A stretch of 64,000 nt of DNA. It comes from Acidobacteria bacterium RIFCSPLOWO2_12_FULL_66_21. GTDB taxonomy: Bacteria; Acidobacteriota; Vicinamibacteria; Vicinamibacterales; 2-12-FULL-66-21. The notes below the pieces were generated by a model, which did not search any database, was not told the DNA's origin, and saw only the letters and a program-made list of their open reading frames with translations. Every line of letters starts with the position of its first letter. Position 1 is the first letter of the stretch. Location: positions 1 to 64,000 of the forward strand of contig MELC01000014.1 of NCBI GenBank assembly GCA_001767455.1, given 5' to 3'. A program made the translations under genes and the position numbers. Shown piece after piece: positions 1-11,160 of this stretch.

Positions 1-79
1 GTCATGGACGGCAACACCGCCCCGTCATGGACGGCAACACCGCCCCGTCATGGACGGCAACACCGCCCCGTCATGGACG
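1..79. repeat. 23-bp tandem repeat at window edge
   Basis: Three perfect head-to-tail copies of a 23-bp unit (1-23, 24-46, 47-69) are followed by the first 10 bp of a fourth. The unit begins GTCATGGACGGCAACACC. The array touches the left edge, so its full size is unknown. It lies downstream of the pccB-like gene. I see no coding role. Confidence 0.9.
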
Positions 80-88
80 ACCTGTTGC

Positions 89-106
89 GCAGCCCTTTAG
101 GGCTGC
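89..106. repeat. GCAGCCC hairpin element, copy 1
   Basis: Perfect 7-bp stem GCAGCCC / GGGCTGC with a TTTA loop, 10 bp beyond the pccB-like stop codon on the minus strand. The same stem and flanks recur, inverted, at 28839-28856, so it belongs to a dispersed palindromic family. It could act as a terminator for the minus-strand operon, but no T-run follows it. Confidence 0.7.
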
Positions 107-115
107 CATGGGTCT

Positions 116-1657
<1,542 letters not shown>

Positions 1658-1666
1658 TCTTTACCG

Positions 1667-1800
1667 GGGGGCTTCGCCCCGCCGGACCCCCCACCTCCAC
1701 CCCAGCGCGCACACGACGCGCATGGCGCGCGCGAAACGTTTGTTCATGTCCAAGCCCTAGGAGTCTTGAAGCCGGTCCGCCTCCGCCAAGGCTTCGGCGG
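1667..1800. repeat. Two palindromic repeats between tal and pccB
   Basis: The gap holds a G-rich/C-rich palindrome around 1667-1692 (GGGGGGCTTCGCCCC type). It also holds a hairpin at 1777-1800 with CCGCC / GGCGG outer arms around a CTTCGG-type core. The second resembles the hairpin family found inside coding genes at 20553, 23121 and 29782. No gene is seen in the 150-bp gap. Confidence 0.6.
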
Positions 1801-1807
1801 GACGGGC

Positions 1808-2458
1808 CTACAGTTTAAAGCCCGCCTTTTCCCAGTCCTTCAGGAACTTCTCCAGCCCGATATCGGTCAGCGGGTGCTTGAACATCGCCTCGATGACGGC
1901 CGCCGGGCAGGTGCAGATGTCCGCGCCGAGGCGCGCGGCCTCGACGACGTGCATCGGATGCCGGACGGAGGCGACGAGCACTTCGGTGGCGAACTGGTAG
2001 TTCTCGTAGATGTCGACGATCTCTTCGATGAGATGCATGCCCGAGCCGGCGATGTCGTCGAGGCGGCCGATGAACGGGCTGACGTAGGTCGCGCCCACCT
2101 TGGCCGCGATGAGCGCCTGCACCGGCGAGAAGACGAGCGTCACGTTGACGTGCTTCCCTTCCGCCGACAGCGCCTTGCACGCCTTGACGCCTTCTTTCGT
2201 GAACGGCACCTTGACGACGATGTGCTCGTCAATCGACGAGAGATCGCGTCCTTGCGCGATCATCGCGGCGGCATCGGTGGCGACGACCTCGGCGCTGGTC
2301 GGCCCTTTCACGATCTGGCAGATCTTCTTCAGCAGCGCGCGGTAGTCGCCCCCCTCTTTGGCCAGCAGCGACGGGTTCGTCGTAATCCCGTCGATGATGC
2401 CGAGGGGAACGAGGGCTTCGATTTCCTTGAGGTTGCCCGAATCAATGAAGATCTTCAT
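1808..2458 (-). CDS. tal: Transaldolase (short TalC/MipB type)
   Basis: A 216-residue class I aldolase of the short transaldolase / fructose-6-phosphate aldolase family, which transfers dihydroxyacetone units in the non-oxidative pentose phosphate pathway. It starts MKIFIDSGNLKEIE, the classic family N-terminus, which fixes the start; the frame stays open upstream, but only as shadow. TTNPSLLAKEGGD (about 26-38) and the Schiff-base lysine in IVVKVPFT (about 80-87) are clear. ATYVSPFIGRLDD and the C-terminal GLEKFLKDWEK also fit. Length and motifs suit transaldolase better than the roughly 320-residue TalB type. It sits between the FAH-family gene and the carboxylase on the same strand. Confidence 0.93.
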   Translation of the reverse strand: MKIFIDSGNLKEIEALVPLGIIDGITTNPSLLAKEGGDYRALLKKICQIVKGPTSAEVVATDAAAMIAQGRDLSSIDEHIVVKVPFTKEGVKACKALSAEGKHVNVTLVFSPVQALIAAKVGATYVSPFIGRLDDIAGSGMHLIEEIVDIYENYQFATEVLVASVRHPMHVVEAARLGADICTCPAAVIEAMFKHPLTDIGLEKFLKDWEKAGFKL

Positions 2459-2487
2459 CGCATGTCCCGGATTGAGCGTTGGTGTAC

Positions 2488-3270
2488 CTACCGGCCGACT
2501 CGCACGGCCAGCCCCACGGGGTTGGTCAGCTCGCCGACCCCCTGCACTTTGATCGTCACGCGGTCGCCCACCGCGATCGGTCCGATCCCCGATGGCGTGC
2601 CGGTCGAGATGATGTCGCCCGGCAGGAGCGTCATGACGGACGAGACGAACGCGACCAGCTCGCGGATCGAAAAGATCAGCTCTTTCGTGGAGGACGACTG
2701 GCGCCGCTGGCCGTTGACCCAGCCTTCGACGACCAATCCATCTTTCGCTTCCCAGTCCAGGCCGGTCGCGATGCACGGACCGACCGGCGCGAAGGTATCG
2801 AAGCCCTTGGCGCGCGTGTACTGGATGTCCTTCGCCTGGAGCTCGCGCGCGGTCACGTCGTTCACGCACGTGATCCCGAACACGTACTTGTGCGCCTCTT
2901 CCTCCGATACGTACCTCGCCGGCCAGCCGATGACGACGCCCGCTTCCGCCTCGTGATCGACCCGGCCGACCCCGGGCGGAATCACGATCGGGTCGTCCGG
3001 GCCGATGACCGCCGTGGACGGTTTGATGAAGATCATCGGCTCTTTCGGCAGCGGCTTGTTCCGCTCGGCGGCGTGATCCTTGTAGTTCAACCCGATGGCC
3101 ACGATCTTCGACGGCAGCACGGGCGCCAGCACCTTGTAGCCGGACGCGGCGATCGGCGCGCCGGCGTCGTGGCGGCCGAAGATGTCGCCGTCGACGAGCC
3201 GCCACTCGCCGCTTTCTTCGACGGCGTACCGCGGCTGCCCGTTGTACTCGATCCGGTAATAGCGTTTCAT
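2488..3270 (-). CDS. Fumarylacetoacetate hydrolase family protein
   Basis: A 260-residue FAH-fold enzyme. Visible motifs are GLNYKDHAAE (about 52-61), FIKPSTAVIGPDDPI, the metal-ligand region DHEAEAGVVIG (about 96-106), GITCVNDVTARELQ and PGDIISTGTPSGIGP (about 216-230). Members hydrolyse or decarboxylate acylpyruvates and 2-hydroxyhepta-2,4-diene-1,7-dioates using a divalent metal. The exact substrate is not predictable from the sequence. The length matches YcgM/FAHD1-type acylpyruvases. The ATG overlaps the TGA of the upstream lipoprotein gene by 4 bp, so the two are probably translationally coupled. Confidence 0.9.
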   Translation of the reverse strand: MKRYYRIEYNGQPRYAVEESGEWRLVDGDIFGRHDAGAPIAASGYKVLAPVLPSKIVAIGLNYKDHAAERNKPLPKEPMIFIKPSTAVIGPDDPIVIPPGVGRVDHEAEAGVVIGWPARYVSEEEAHKYVFGITCVNDVTARELQAKDIQYTRAKGFDTFAPVGPCIATGLDWEAKDGLVVEGWVNGQRRQSSSTKELIFSIRELVAFVSSVMTLLPGDIISTGTPSGIGPIAVGDRVTIKVQGVGELTNPVGLAVRVGR

Positions 3271-4456
3271 CGTGCGGTCTCTTCGATGCGCGGCGACTGC
3301 GGGCCTGGATTCGATGCCTTGTCGACGGCCACCACGGCGTAGACGTACCGCACGCCTGGCTTCACCGTCTTGTCGACGAATTTGGTGTCCGCGAGGGGCG
3401 CGGTCATGAGCGGCAGCAGTTTGTCACCGGGCGCCTCGCCGCGCAAGACCACGTATCCCGCCAGATCGGGCTCGGCGTTCGCATCCCAGATCAGATCGAC
3501 TTCACCGGGCACCGTCACCGCGCCGAGGCCCTTCGGCGCCGCGGGAGGGAACGTGTCGTGCGGCGTGACGCACTGATCTGCGGACGGCTCGCTCTCGATC
3601 GGCACGGCGCCCGCCTTCGCCACCGCGCGGACCGAGAAGCATTGCTCCGTCTCGAACTCCGGGCCGGGGCGCTCGAACTTGGGCTCGGCCAGCGGCGCTT
3701 CGTTCAGCGGCTTCGCGGTCCCTTTCCGATACACGTTGAACGACAGCGTCCGTCCCGCCGCGTCCGGCGGCGGCTTCCATTCGACGCTCAACGCCGTTTC
3801 GTTGTAGCTGACCGCGACGCCGTCGGGAGGCGGAGGCACCGCGACGAGCAGCAGCGTCCCGCGCACCGAGGGAGGGCCCCGGCGTCCGCCGCGGGTGATG
3901 GCGCGCGTGACGTAGACGCGCTTCGGATCCGTGTCCTGCGGCGCCGGCGTCGGCGGCGCCGCGCCGGGGGCCGCGGTCGCCGGCACCGGCTGCGGCTCCA
4001 GCTTCGGCAGCACCGCGGGCGTGAGCTTCTCCGGGGTCAGCGTCTCCGAAAAGGTCGCGACCTCGCCCTGTGCGGGCCGCGTGTCCGGCACCGTCTCCTG
4101 CGCGGGCGCCGCCCCTTCGACCGGCAGCGGCTTCACCTGGACGGTGCCAACGAGGTACTTCTTCGTCATCAGCATCAGGTTGGACGGCACGTCGTCACCG
4201 GGAGCCGCCGTGACGGCGTAGATCTCCACGCGATCGATATCGATCCGCCCCGGGCCGTTCGGACTCGTCGAGGGGATCGTGAACCGCAGCCGCGCCTCGG
4301 ATCCTCGACGGACCAGCGACACGTCGGCGGGCGCGGCCGGCACCAGACGCAGCGGCGCGAGCGGCGGTCCTTTCTTGCCGCACCCGCCGGCGGCGATCCC
4401 GGCGCAGGCGAACGCCAGGGCGATAGAGGGCAGATGGAAGCGGAAGCGCGCGGCAG

Positions 4457-4460
<4 letters not shown>
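3267..4460 (-). CDS. Secreted lipoprotein with fibronectin type III-like domains
   Basis: A 397-residue protein with a signal peptide ending in a lipobox (about AAGGC). It is followed by [10 protein letters not shown], the signature seen at the N-terminus of LptM (YifL)-type lipoproteins. The middle (about 120-190) is Pro/Ala-rich. The C-terminal half holds two fibronectin III-like modules: one around 205-300 ([20 protein letters not shown]) and one around 305-395 ([12 protein letters not shown], then GYVVLRG). The start is GTG and overlaps the hslU stop as GTGA. Its job is unknown. The LptM-like head suggests an outer-membrane lipoprotein, while the Fn3 tail makes it much longer than LptM. 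Confidence 0.75.
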
Positions 4461-5839
<1,379 letters not shown>

Positions 5840-5850
5840 CCGCGGGTTCG

Positions 5851-6378
5851 TCAGAGCGTCTCGATCGTGATCGTCGAGTTGGTGTAGATGCAGATCGCCG
5901 CCGCGATCTCCATCGCCTGCGCGGCGATTTCACGCGCGTCGAGCTCGGTATGCCGCGCGAGCGCCTTCGCCGCCGCCAGCGCAAAGGCCCCGCCGGATCC
6001 GATCGCAATGATCCCGTCGTCGGGCTCGATCAGATCGCCGTTGCCCGAGAGCAGGTAGGTCTGCTTCGCGTCCATCACGATGAGCATCGCCTCCAGGCGC
6101 CGGAGCAGCCGATCGGTGCGCCAGTCCTTCGCGAGCTCCACGGCCGAGCGCTCGAGGTTCCCGCGATACTGTTCGAGCTTGGCCTCGAACCGCGAAAACA
6201 GCGCGAAGGAGTCGGCGGCCGAGCCCGCGAAGCCCGCCAGGATGCGGTCGTTGTACAGACGGCGTATCTTCTTCGCGGACTGCTTGACGACCGTGTCGCC
6301 GAAGGTGACCTGGCCGTCGCTGGCCATCACGGTCATGCCGCGCTGACGGACGGCCAGAACTGTCGTGGCGTGAAACAT
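5851..6378 (-). CDS. hslV: HslV, peptidase subunit of the HslUV protease
   Basis: A 175-residue N-terminal-nucleophile threonine peptidase of the proteasome fold. The sequence begins [14 protein letters not shown]; processing before the first Thr of ATTV would expose the catalytic threonine. The family motif GDGQVTFG appears as SDGQVTFG, followed by [18 protein letters not shown] (about 40-57). The C-terminal half has the [11 protein letters not shown] and NSTITIE features. The ATG at 6376-6378 is chosen because the longer open frame upstream is repeat-rich and noncoding in character. Confidence 0.97.
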   Translation of the reverse strand: MFHATTVLAVRQRGMTVMASDGQVTFGDTVVKQSAKKIRRLYNDRILAGFAGSAADSFALFSRFEAKLEQYRGNLERSAVELAKDWRTDRLLRRLEAMLIVMDAKQTYLLSGNGDLIEPDDGIIAIGSGGAFALAAAKALARHTELDAREIAAQAMEIAAAICIYTNSTITIETL

Positions 6379-6412
6379 CGGTTTTCGGAGTGTATCAAAA
6401 GAGCTTCGCTGC

Positions 6413-6500
6413 CGTGGCTCGGGGCTCGGGGCTCGCAGCCAGCCACGCGCGAAGGCGGGCGGCCACGCGTGAAGGCGGGCGGCCACGCGCGAAGGCGGGG
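6413..6500. repeat. Heptamer array and 20-bp direct repeats upstream of hslV
   Basis: GGCTCGG-type heptamers (about 6417-6436; nearly the same 22 bp recurs at 28813-28834) are followed by three 20-bp copies beginning (A/G)GCCACGCG at 6441-6460, 6461-6480 and 6481-6500. They lie in the 315-bp gap between divergent hslV and the PEGA gene. No ORF is credible in that gap. Confidence 0.8.
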
Positions 6501-6601
6501 CCTGTCCCCTCGGTGAGACTGGCTGCGGTGGGAAAAGGACAGATCCGGCGGCAAAAAAAGGCGTAAGATACAGAAAACCGGGGGAACTGAAGCTCGGCTT
6601 C

Positions 6602-6617
6602 TGGCAGTGCGATTGCT
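6602..6617 (+). promoter_or_regulatory. Sigma-54 (RpoN) -24/-12 promoter
   Basis: The sequence reads TGGCAG, five bases, TTGCT. The consensus is TGGCAC-N5-TTGCT, so 10 of 11 specified bases match at exact spacing. It is 77 bp upstream of the PEGA gene ATG, on the correct strand. Transcription would start near 6628. An NtrC-type activator is encoded at 25018-26436. The match is strong, but a single site can occur by chance. Confidence 0.6.
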
Positions 6618-6693
6618 TGGACAGACGGGGGAAGGGCCCCAAAAGGACTCGAATTACGGGTTGCGGGCCCGAGGTTTTCCGCAGGAGATGCTC

Positions 6694-7740
6694 ATGACTC
6701 GCCACAGATTGACCATCGCAGCGACGGCGGCCTTCGCGCTGACCCTCGCGCCCGTCTGGGCCCAGGAAAGGCAAGCCGGCCCTCCGCAGGCGGGTTCGCG
6801 GACGAGCAACGGCGATACCGTCGGTTCGGCCGCGCCACGCGGCGGTTCGAGCCCGTCTTCGTCGAATCCCTCCTCGTCCGGCTCGGCTGTGTCGCGGGGC
6901 GGCGATTCGAGCTCGCCCTCGTCGTCCGGCTCGGCCGGGTCGGCGGCGTCCTCGATGGGCGCGATGCCCGGCACCTGGTCGGCTCGGGCCGGCCGCCGCG
7001 CGCCTGAGCGGCCGATGGGCCCGATGAGCATGGATTTCGATCAGCGCCGGGGCGGCGGCAGCGCCACCGGACGAGCCGTTCCGCGCGGCGGCGGATCGTC
7101 GGGCGGCACGACGACGGTCGTCACGGGCGGCGGCGGGTCGCGGCCGTCAGGCGGCCACGAAGGGACCGCGGTGCCGCCGTACAGCCGTCCGCGCGACGGA
7201 CGCACGCCCACCGGCTCGGTCACCACGCGGACCAGCCCGCTCCCGGACAAGTGGCGCCCGGGCTACACCACCGTTTACGACCCGTACTACTACGGCTACT
7301 ACGACCCGTACTATTCCCGGTACGGCTACAGGGGCATGTATTCGCCGTACTGGATGCCCAGCTACGGTTTCGGCTTCGGCTACTTCGCGTATGACCCGTT
7401 CCTGTTCGGCAGCGGGCTCTACGATCCGTATGGCTACGGTGGCTACGGCGGCTACGGTTACAGCGGCTACAGCGGCGGCAGCGGCAGCTATCAGGTGCGG
7501 TACCGCGACGCGGGATCGCTCCGGCTGAAGGTGAAGCCGAGCGACGCGCAGGTCTACATCGACGGCTACTACGTGGGCGTGATCGACAGCTTCGACGGCA
7601 CGTTCCAGCGGCTGAGCATCGACGCGGGGGCGCACAAAGTCGAGCTCCGCGCCGAGGGGTACGAGACGGTGCAGTTCGAAGTGATGGTGCCGCCCGGAGA
7701 CACGATCGTCTACAAGGGTGAGATGAAGCGCATCCACTGA
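6694..7740 (+). CDS. Secreted Gly/Tyr-rich protein with C-terminal PEGA domain
   Basis: A 348-residue exported protein. The ATG at 6694 has GGAG six bases upstream and gives a clean signal peptide ([20 protein letters not shown], then VWAQ); an ATG at 6688 is the alternative. Residues about 25-180 are low-complexity Ser/Gly/Pro. Residues about 190-270 are very Tyr/Gly-rich, with [19 protein letters not shown] and runs of GYGGYGG. The end (about 272-348) is a PEGA module ([20 protein letters not shown]). PEGA modules occur on cell-surface and S-layer proteins, so an envelope-associated role is likely. The next gene starts 2 bp after the stop. Confidence 0.8.
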   Translation: MTRHRLTIAATAAFALTLAPVWAQERQAGPPQAGSRTSNGDTVGSAAPRGGSSPSSSNPSSSGSAVSRGGDSSSPSSSGSAGSAASSMGAMPGTWSARAGRRAPERPMGPMSMDFDQRRGGGSATGRAVPRGGGSSGGTTTVVTGGGGSRPSGGHEGTAVPPYSRPRDGRTPTGSVTTRTSPLPDKWRPGYTTVYDPYYYGYYDPYYSRYGYRGMYSPYWMPSYGFGFGYFAYDPFLFGSGLYDPYGYGGYGGYGYSGYSGGSGSYQVRYRDAGSLRLKVKPSDAQVYIDGYYVGVIDSFDGTFQRLSIDAGAHKVELRAEGYETVQFEVMVPPGDTIVYKGEMKRIH

Positions 7741-7742
7741 GG

Positions 7743-8144
7743 ATGCTGTCCGCGGTCGCGCTGATTTCGGGCCTCTACGATGTCATCGTAGGGGCCCTTT
7801 TATTGTGCGCCGCCGGCCGTTTCGCCGCGGCATTCGGCGTCGCGCCCGCCACGCCGCCCATCTTCTCGGACCTCAACGGGCTCTTCCTCGTCGTCATCGG
7901 CATCGGCTACTACTTCCCCTGGCGCGACCCGGATCGGTACCGCAGTTACATGTGGCTGATGGGGCCGGCGCTGAAAGGGGCCGGCGCGGCCGCGTTCCTG
8001 CTGGACTATCTGCTGCGCGGCTCGCCGCGCGGGTTCCTGCTCTTCTCGGCCAGCGACGGCCTGCTCGCAGCGCTCACGCTCTGGGCGCTGCTCGCAAGCA
8101 GCAGGCAGCCGGCTGCGGGCAGCAGGCAGCGTATCCCGAAGTAG
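7743..8144 (+). CDS. Small integral membrane protein, unknown function
   Basis: A 133-residue protein with four likely membrane helices: about 3-25 (LISGLYDVIVGALLLCAAG), 42-60, 72-90 and 98-115. I recognise no family. It begins 2 bp after the PEGA gene stop, so the two are cotranscribed. The hydrophilic tail SSRQPAAGSRQRIPK is encoded by the start of a GCAGGCA heptamer array, suggesting the original stop was lost into the repeat. Confidence 0.75.
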   Translation: MLSAVALISGLYDVIVGALLLCAAGRFAAAFGVAPATPPIFSDLNGLFLVVIGIGYYFPWRDPDRYRSYMWLMGPALKGAGAAAFLLDYLLRGSPRGFLLFSASDGLLAALTLWALLASSRQPAAGSRQRIPK

Positions 8145-8454
8145 CAGGCAGTAGGCAGCGTGTTCCGCTGTTCCGCTGTTCCGCTACCACGCTGAACCGC
8201 GCCGACGGCTTTGTGTCAGGAAGCGCAGTCGCGCGACCCGATCGTACCCGCGTTCAGAAAATTGTGATTACGAATGCGCCGTGATCCAAACCAATCGGCC
8301 GTGATCGTCTTCGTGCCCTTTGTGCGCTTCGTGGTCTTCGTGCGGAAAGATTGTGAACATGAATGCAGCGTGATCCGGACCACCCAGCCGGCCAGCACGC
8401 AGCCCGCAGCAGGCAGGCGCGTCTCGCTGCCAGCTGCATGCTGCCTGCCGCATG
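8097..8454. repeat. Facing repeat arrays between convergent genes
   Basis: This gap holds no gene. It contains GCAGGCA-type heptamers (8097-8160), three TTCCGCTG octamers (about 8162-8187) and a CTTCGTG-type array (about 8305-8345). Inverted GCAGGC/TGCCTGC heptamers follow at about 8400-8455. A 16-bp direct repeat GAATGC(GC/AG)CGTGATCC occurs at about 8271 and 8360. The heptamers on the two sides are reverse complements, so a transcript could fold into a long stem. It may serve as a bidirectional terminator. Confidence 0.65.
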
Positions 8455-9852
8455 CTACTGTCGTCGTGCGAAGAGGAAGTAGACGGGGATGCCGGTCGCG
8501 ATCACCGCGACGCCGACGAGGGCCATGGATCCGTTCCGGAGGATCTCGTTGACCACGATCACCGCGCTCGCGGCGACGAAGATCGCGGGCGCCCAGGGAT
8601 AGCCCCACGCGCGGAACGGACGCGGCGCGTCCGGCTCACGGCGCCGCAGCACGAAGACCGCGGACACCGCAATCGCGGCGAACAGCACCACGGCGAATCC
8701 GGTGTAGCTCACGAGCTGCGACAGCGTGCCGCAGAGGACGAGCACGCCGCTCCAGAGGCCCTGCGCGGCGATCGCGGACGCGGGCGTGCGGAATTGCGCG
8801 TGGACGGTGGCCGCGCGCGGCAGGAACATGCCGTCGCGCGCCATCGCGTAATACACGCGCGGCCCCGCCAGCACCATCGCGCTGACGCTGGCCGCGATGC
8901 TGATGATGGTGAACACCGCCAGCAGGTCGCCCGCCGCGAATCCGAAGAGGCGCTCCGCGACGGTGTCGACGAGCCGCCCGCCGGGCAGCGCCGCGATCTC
9001 GCCGACGGGCAGCGCGTAGAGATACAGCAGGTTCAGCGTCACGTAGATGATCACGACGGCCACCGTGCCCAGCCCCAGCGCGAGCGGGACGTTGCGCCCA
9101 GGATCGCGCACTTCCTCGGCGACGTACGCGGCGGCGTTCCAGCCCGAATAGCTGAACATCACGGGGACGAGCGCGAGCATGATGCCCGTCATCGGGAGCA
9201 CCGTGACGCCGTCCACGTGCGCGATATCGCCGCGGCCGAACGCGAACCCCAGCGCCACGAAGGTGACGAGCGCCGTGACCTTCACCGATGCGAGCACGTT
9301 CTGCAGGAAGCTGCCGGGACCGACCCCGCGCATGTGCACGAGCGACAGCGCGGCGATGGCGGCGAGCGCGACGACCGCCTTCGGCGACACGATCAGCGGC
9401 AGCAGCGGGATCGGAATCGTGAAGATTGGCGTGTCGCTGCCGGCCGCGGGAACGAACCGGCCGATGTAGTCGGCGAGCGCCACGGCGCCCGCCGCAATGG
9501 CGCCGGAGAACCCCGCGACAAACGACGTCCATCCCGTCAGGAACGCGGCGAGCGGCCCGTACGCGTCGCGGAGGTACACGTACTCGCCCCCCGCGCGCGG
9601 CCTGAGCGCCGCCAGCTCCGCGTAGGCCATCGCTCCCGCGAAGGCCAGCGCACCGCCGAGCAGCCACACGAAGAGGATCGCGCCCCCGCTCGGAAGCATG
9701 CCGGCGATCAGCACCGGAACGAAAAAGATGCCGCCGCCGATGACGTTGGAAATGACGATGGCTGCCGCGTCGAGCGGACCCAGCCGCCGTTCGAGTGACA
9801 GGGCCGGCGGTCGGGCATCGGCCGTCGAAGGGAGGGACATGTCGCGCGGCAC
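8455..9852 (-). CDS. APC-family amino acid permease
   Basis: A 465-residue, roughly 12-helix transporter of the amino acid-polyamine-organocation superfamily in the inner membrane. Helix 1 carries the broken-helix motif ISNVIGGGIFFVP (about 34-46). AMAYAELAALRPRAGGEYVYL (split around 75-95) is the typical APC TM2-3 loop, and FSYSGWNAAAYVAEEVRDP marks the TM6 region. The substrate is not identifiable. ATGs for MPRDM and, four codons later, MSLPS are both possible. It is the last gene of the minus-strand run headed by an ECF sigma factor. Confidence 0.9.
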   Translation of the reverse strand: MPRDMSLPSTADARPPALSLERRLGPLDAAAIVISNVIGGGIFFVPVLIAGMLPSGGAILFVWLLGGALAFAGAMAYAELAALRPRAGGEYVYLRDAYGPLAAFLTGWTSFVAGFSGAIAAGAVALADYIGRFVPAAGSDTPIFTIPIPLLPLIVSPKAVVALAAIAALSLVHMRGVGPGSFLQNVLASVKVTALVTFVALGFAFGRGDIAHVDGVTVLPMTGIMLALVPVMFSYSGWNAAAYVAEEVRDPGRNVPLALGLGTVAVVIIYVTLNLLYLYALPVGEIAALPGGRLVDTVAERLFGFAAGDLLAVFTIISIAASVSAMVLAGPRVYYAMARDGMFLPRAATVHAQFRTPASAIAAQGLWSGVLVLCGTLSQLVSYTGFAVVLFAAIAVSAVFVLRRREPDAPRPFRAWGYPWAPAIFVAASAVIVVNEILRNGSMALVGVAVIATGIPVYFLFARRQ

Positions 9853-9864
9853 GGCTGGCTGCGC

Positions 9865-10341
9865 TTATTGAGTGAGCAGCAGCCGCGGGATCTTGAGGCG
9901 GTGGAGCTCCACCCATTGCCCCGAGCCGTACTTCGCGAAGACCTGCACGTCCATGTCGACGAAGTGGGGGTTCTTGAGCATCTCCATGCGCGACTGCGGC
10001 GGCTCCCCGGTGTAGCCGAACTTCGATCGCACCGTCGTGGGGGCCGTCTTGTTGCCGTCGGTGAAGTCCACCTTCTGGATGTACACCTCGTCGTAGTGTT
10101 CCGTGTCCCCTTCGGCCCTGAACACGAGGTTGAGCGCGAGGGCGGGAATGTCCGGCACTGCCTTCTCCAGCCGGAAGGTGACGCTCGGCACCAGCTTGTT
10201 CTTGCCCTCGACCACCCCGGCGTCGAACCAGCCCGAGGAGACGTCCGTGACCTTCAGCGACTGCTTCAGGTCGATGTTCGGCGTGCAGGCGCCCGTCATC
10301 ACCCCGGCGGCCGCGACCAGCGCGAGTGTGCAGCGGTTCAT
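9865..10341 (-). CDS. Putative lipoprotein, unknown function
   Basis: A 158-residue protein with a lipoprotein-type signal (MNRCTLALVAAAGVMTGAC), then a soluble beta-rich body with no motif I recognise. The start at 10341 is chosen because it gives the signal sequence; the frame continues upstream only as shadow. It is preceded by a Pro-rich secreted protein and followed by the permease, all minus strand, so it is probably part of the ECF-sigma operon. Confidence 0.7.
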   Translation of the reverse strand: MNRCTLALVAAAGVMTGACTPNIDLKQSLKVTDVSSGWFDAGVVEGKNKLVPSVTFRLEKAVPDIPALALNLVFRAEGDTEHYDEVYIQKVDFTDGNKTAPTTVRSKFGYTGEPPQSRMEMLKNPHFVDMDVQVFAKYGSGQWVELHRLKIPRLLLTQ

Positions 10342-10355
10342 GGGCGGATTGTAGC

Positions 10356-11141
10356 TCAGAACTCGCGGTGCTCGACCTTCTTCCTGACCTCGTCCCGCGT
10401 GATGCGCCCGGCGAAGTAATCGCCCAGATCGCTCCCCTTGATCCGGAGCACCAGCGTCTGCGAGTCGCGGATTTCCCCCGGCACCGTCGAGGCCTCGCTG
10501 GCGCGCAGCGCCACCGAGAGCCACTCGCCCGGCTGCACGTTCATCGGCCGGCTGTATTCGAGCATCGCGTCGATGATCGACGTGATGACCGCCGCCGTGT
10601 ACTGCGTGTCCGGATCGTCCGCCACGACGACGCTCTCGGCGAGGCTGTTCGCGGTCCGCGGCATGGCGTTGGACTGCTGCGGCTCGAGCCGCTTCGCCAG
10701 ATCGCGCTCGCGCTGCATCTGCGCCATCGTCATCTCGACGCTCGGCTGCAGCCCCGGAATGTCCACGTCGAAGAACACGCCGTAGCCGTCGAGCATGAAG
10801 CCCCGCGCGCGCGCCTGGCCCATCGTCATGATGACGACCCCGGGGTTGACGGTGCGCACCTCGCGGCTGGCGCGCTCGGCGCCGATGACGACGGCTTTCG
10901 CGAGCACGCCCTCGAAGACGCCGATGTGATCGCGGCGCGCCGCGATGTCAGCCGGCGTCAGCGCGGGTGCCGGCACGCTCGCCGGCTGGACGGGCTGCGC
11001 GGGGGCGGGCGGCGGCTGAACGGGCGGCAGCTCCTGCACCGCCGGGGGCGCCGTCTGGGGAGGCGCCGTCGGAGGAGGCGCCGTCGGCGGCGGTACGGCC
11101 TGTGACACGGTGAGCACGAGCGCAAGCACGATGGGTGTCAT
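10356..11141 (-). CDS. Secreted proline-rich protein, unknown function
   Basis: A 261-residue protein with a short signal peptide (MTPIVLALVLTVSQA), then a Pro/Ala/Gln-rich linker (about 16-60, with PPPTAPP repeats). A folded domain at about 62-261 contains ARRDHIGVFEGVLAKAVV and GFMLDGYGVFFDVDIPGLQP. I do not recognise the family. Its place directly after the anti-sigma factor gene suggests it is a product or sensor of that stress regulon. Confidence 0.75.
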   Translation of the reverse strand: MTPIVLALVLTVSQAVPPPTAPPPTAPPQTAPPAVQELPPVQPPPAPAQPVQPASVPAPALTPADIAARRDHIGVFEGVLAKAVVIGAERASREVRTVNPGVVIMTMGQARARGFMLDGYGVFFDVDIPGLQPSVEMTMAQMQRERDLAKRLEPQQSNAMPRTANSLAESVVVADDPDTQYTAAVITSIIDAMLEYSRPMNVQPGEWLSVALRASEASTVPGEIRDSQTLVLRIKGSDLGDYFAGRITRDEVRKKVEHREF

Positions 11142-11160
11142 GACGATTGTTCCTCCGGCG

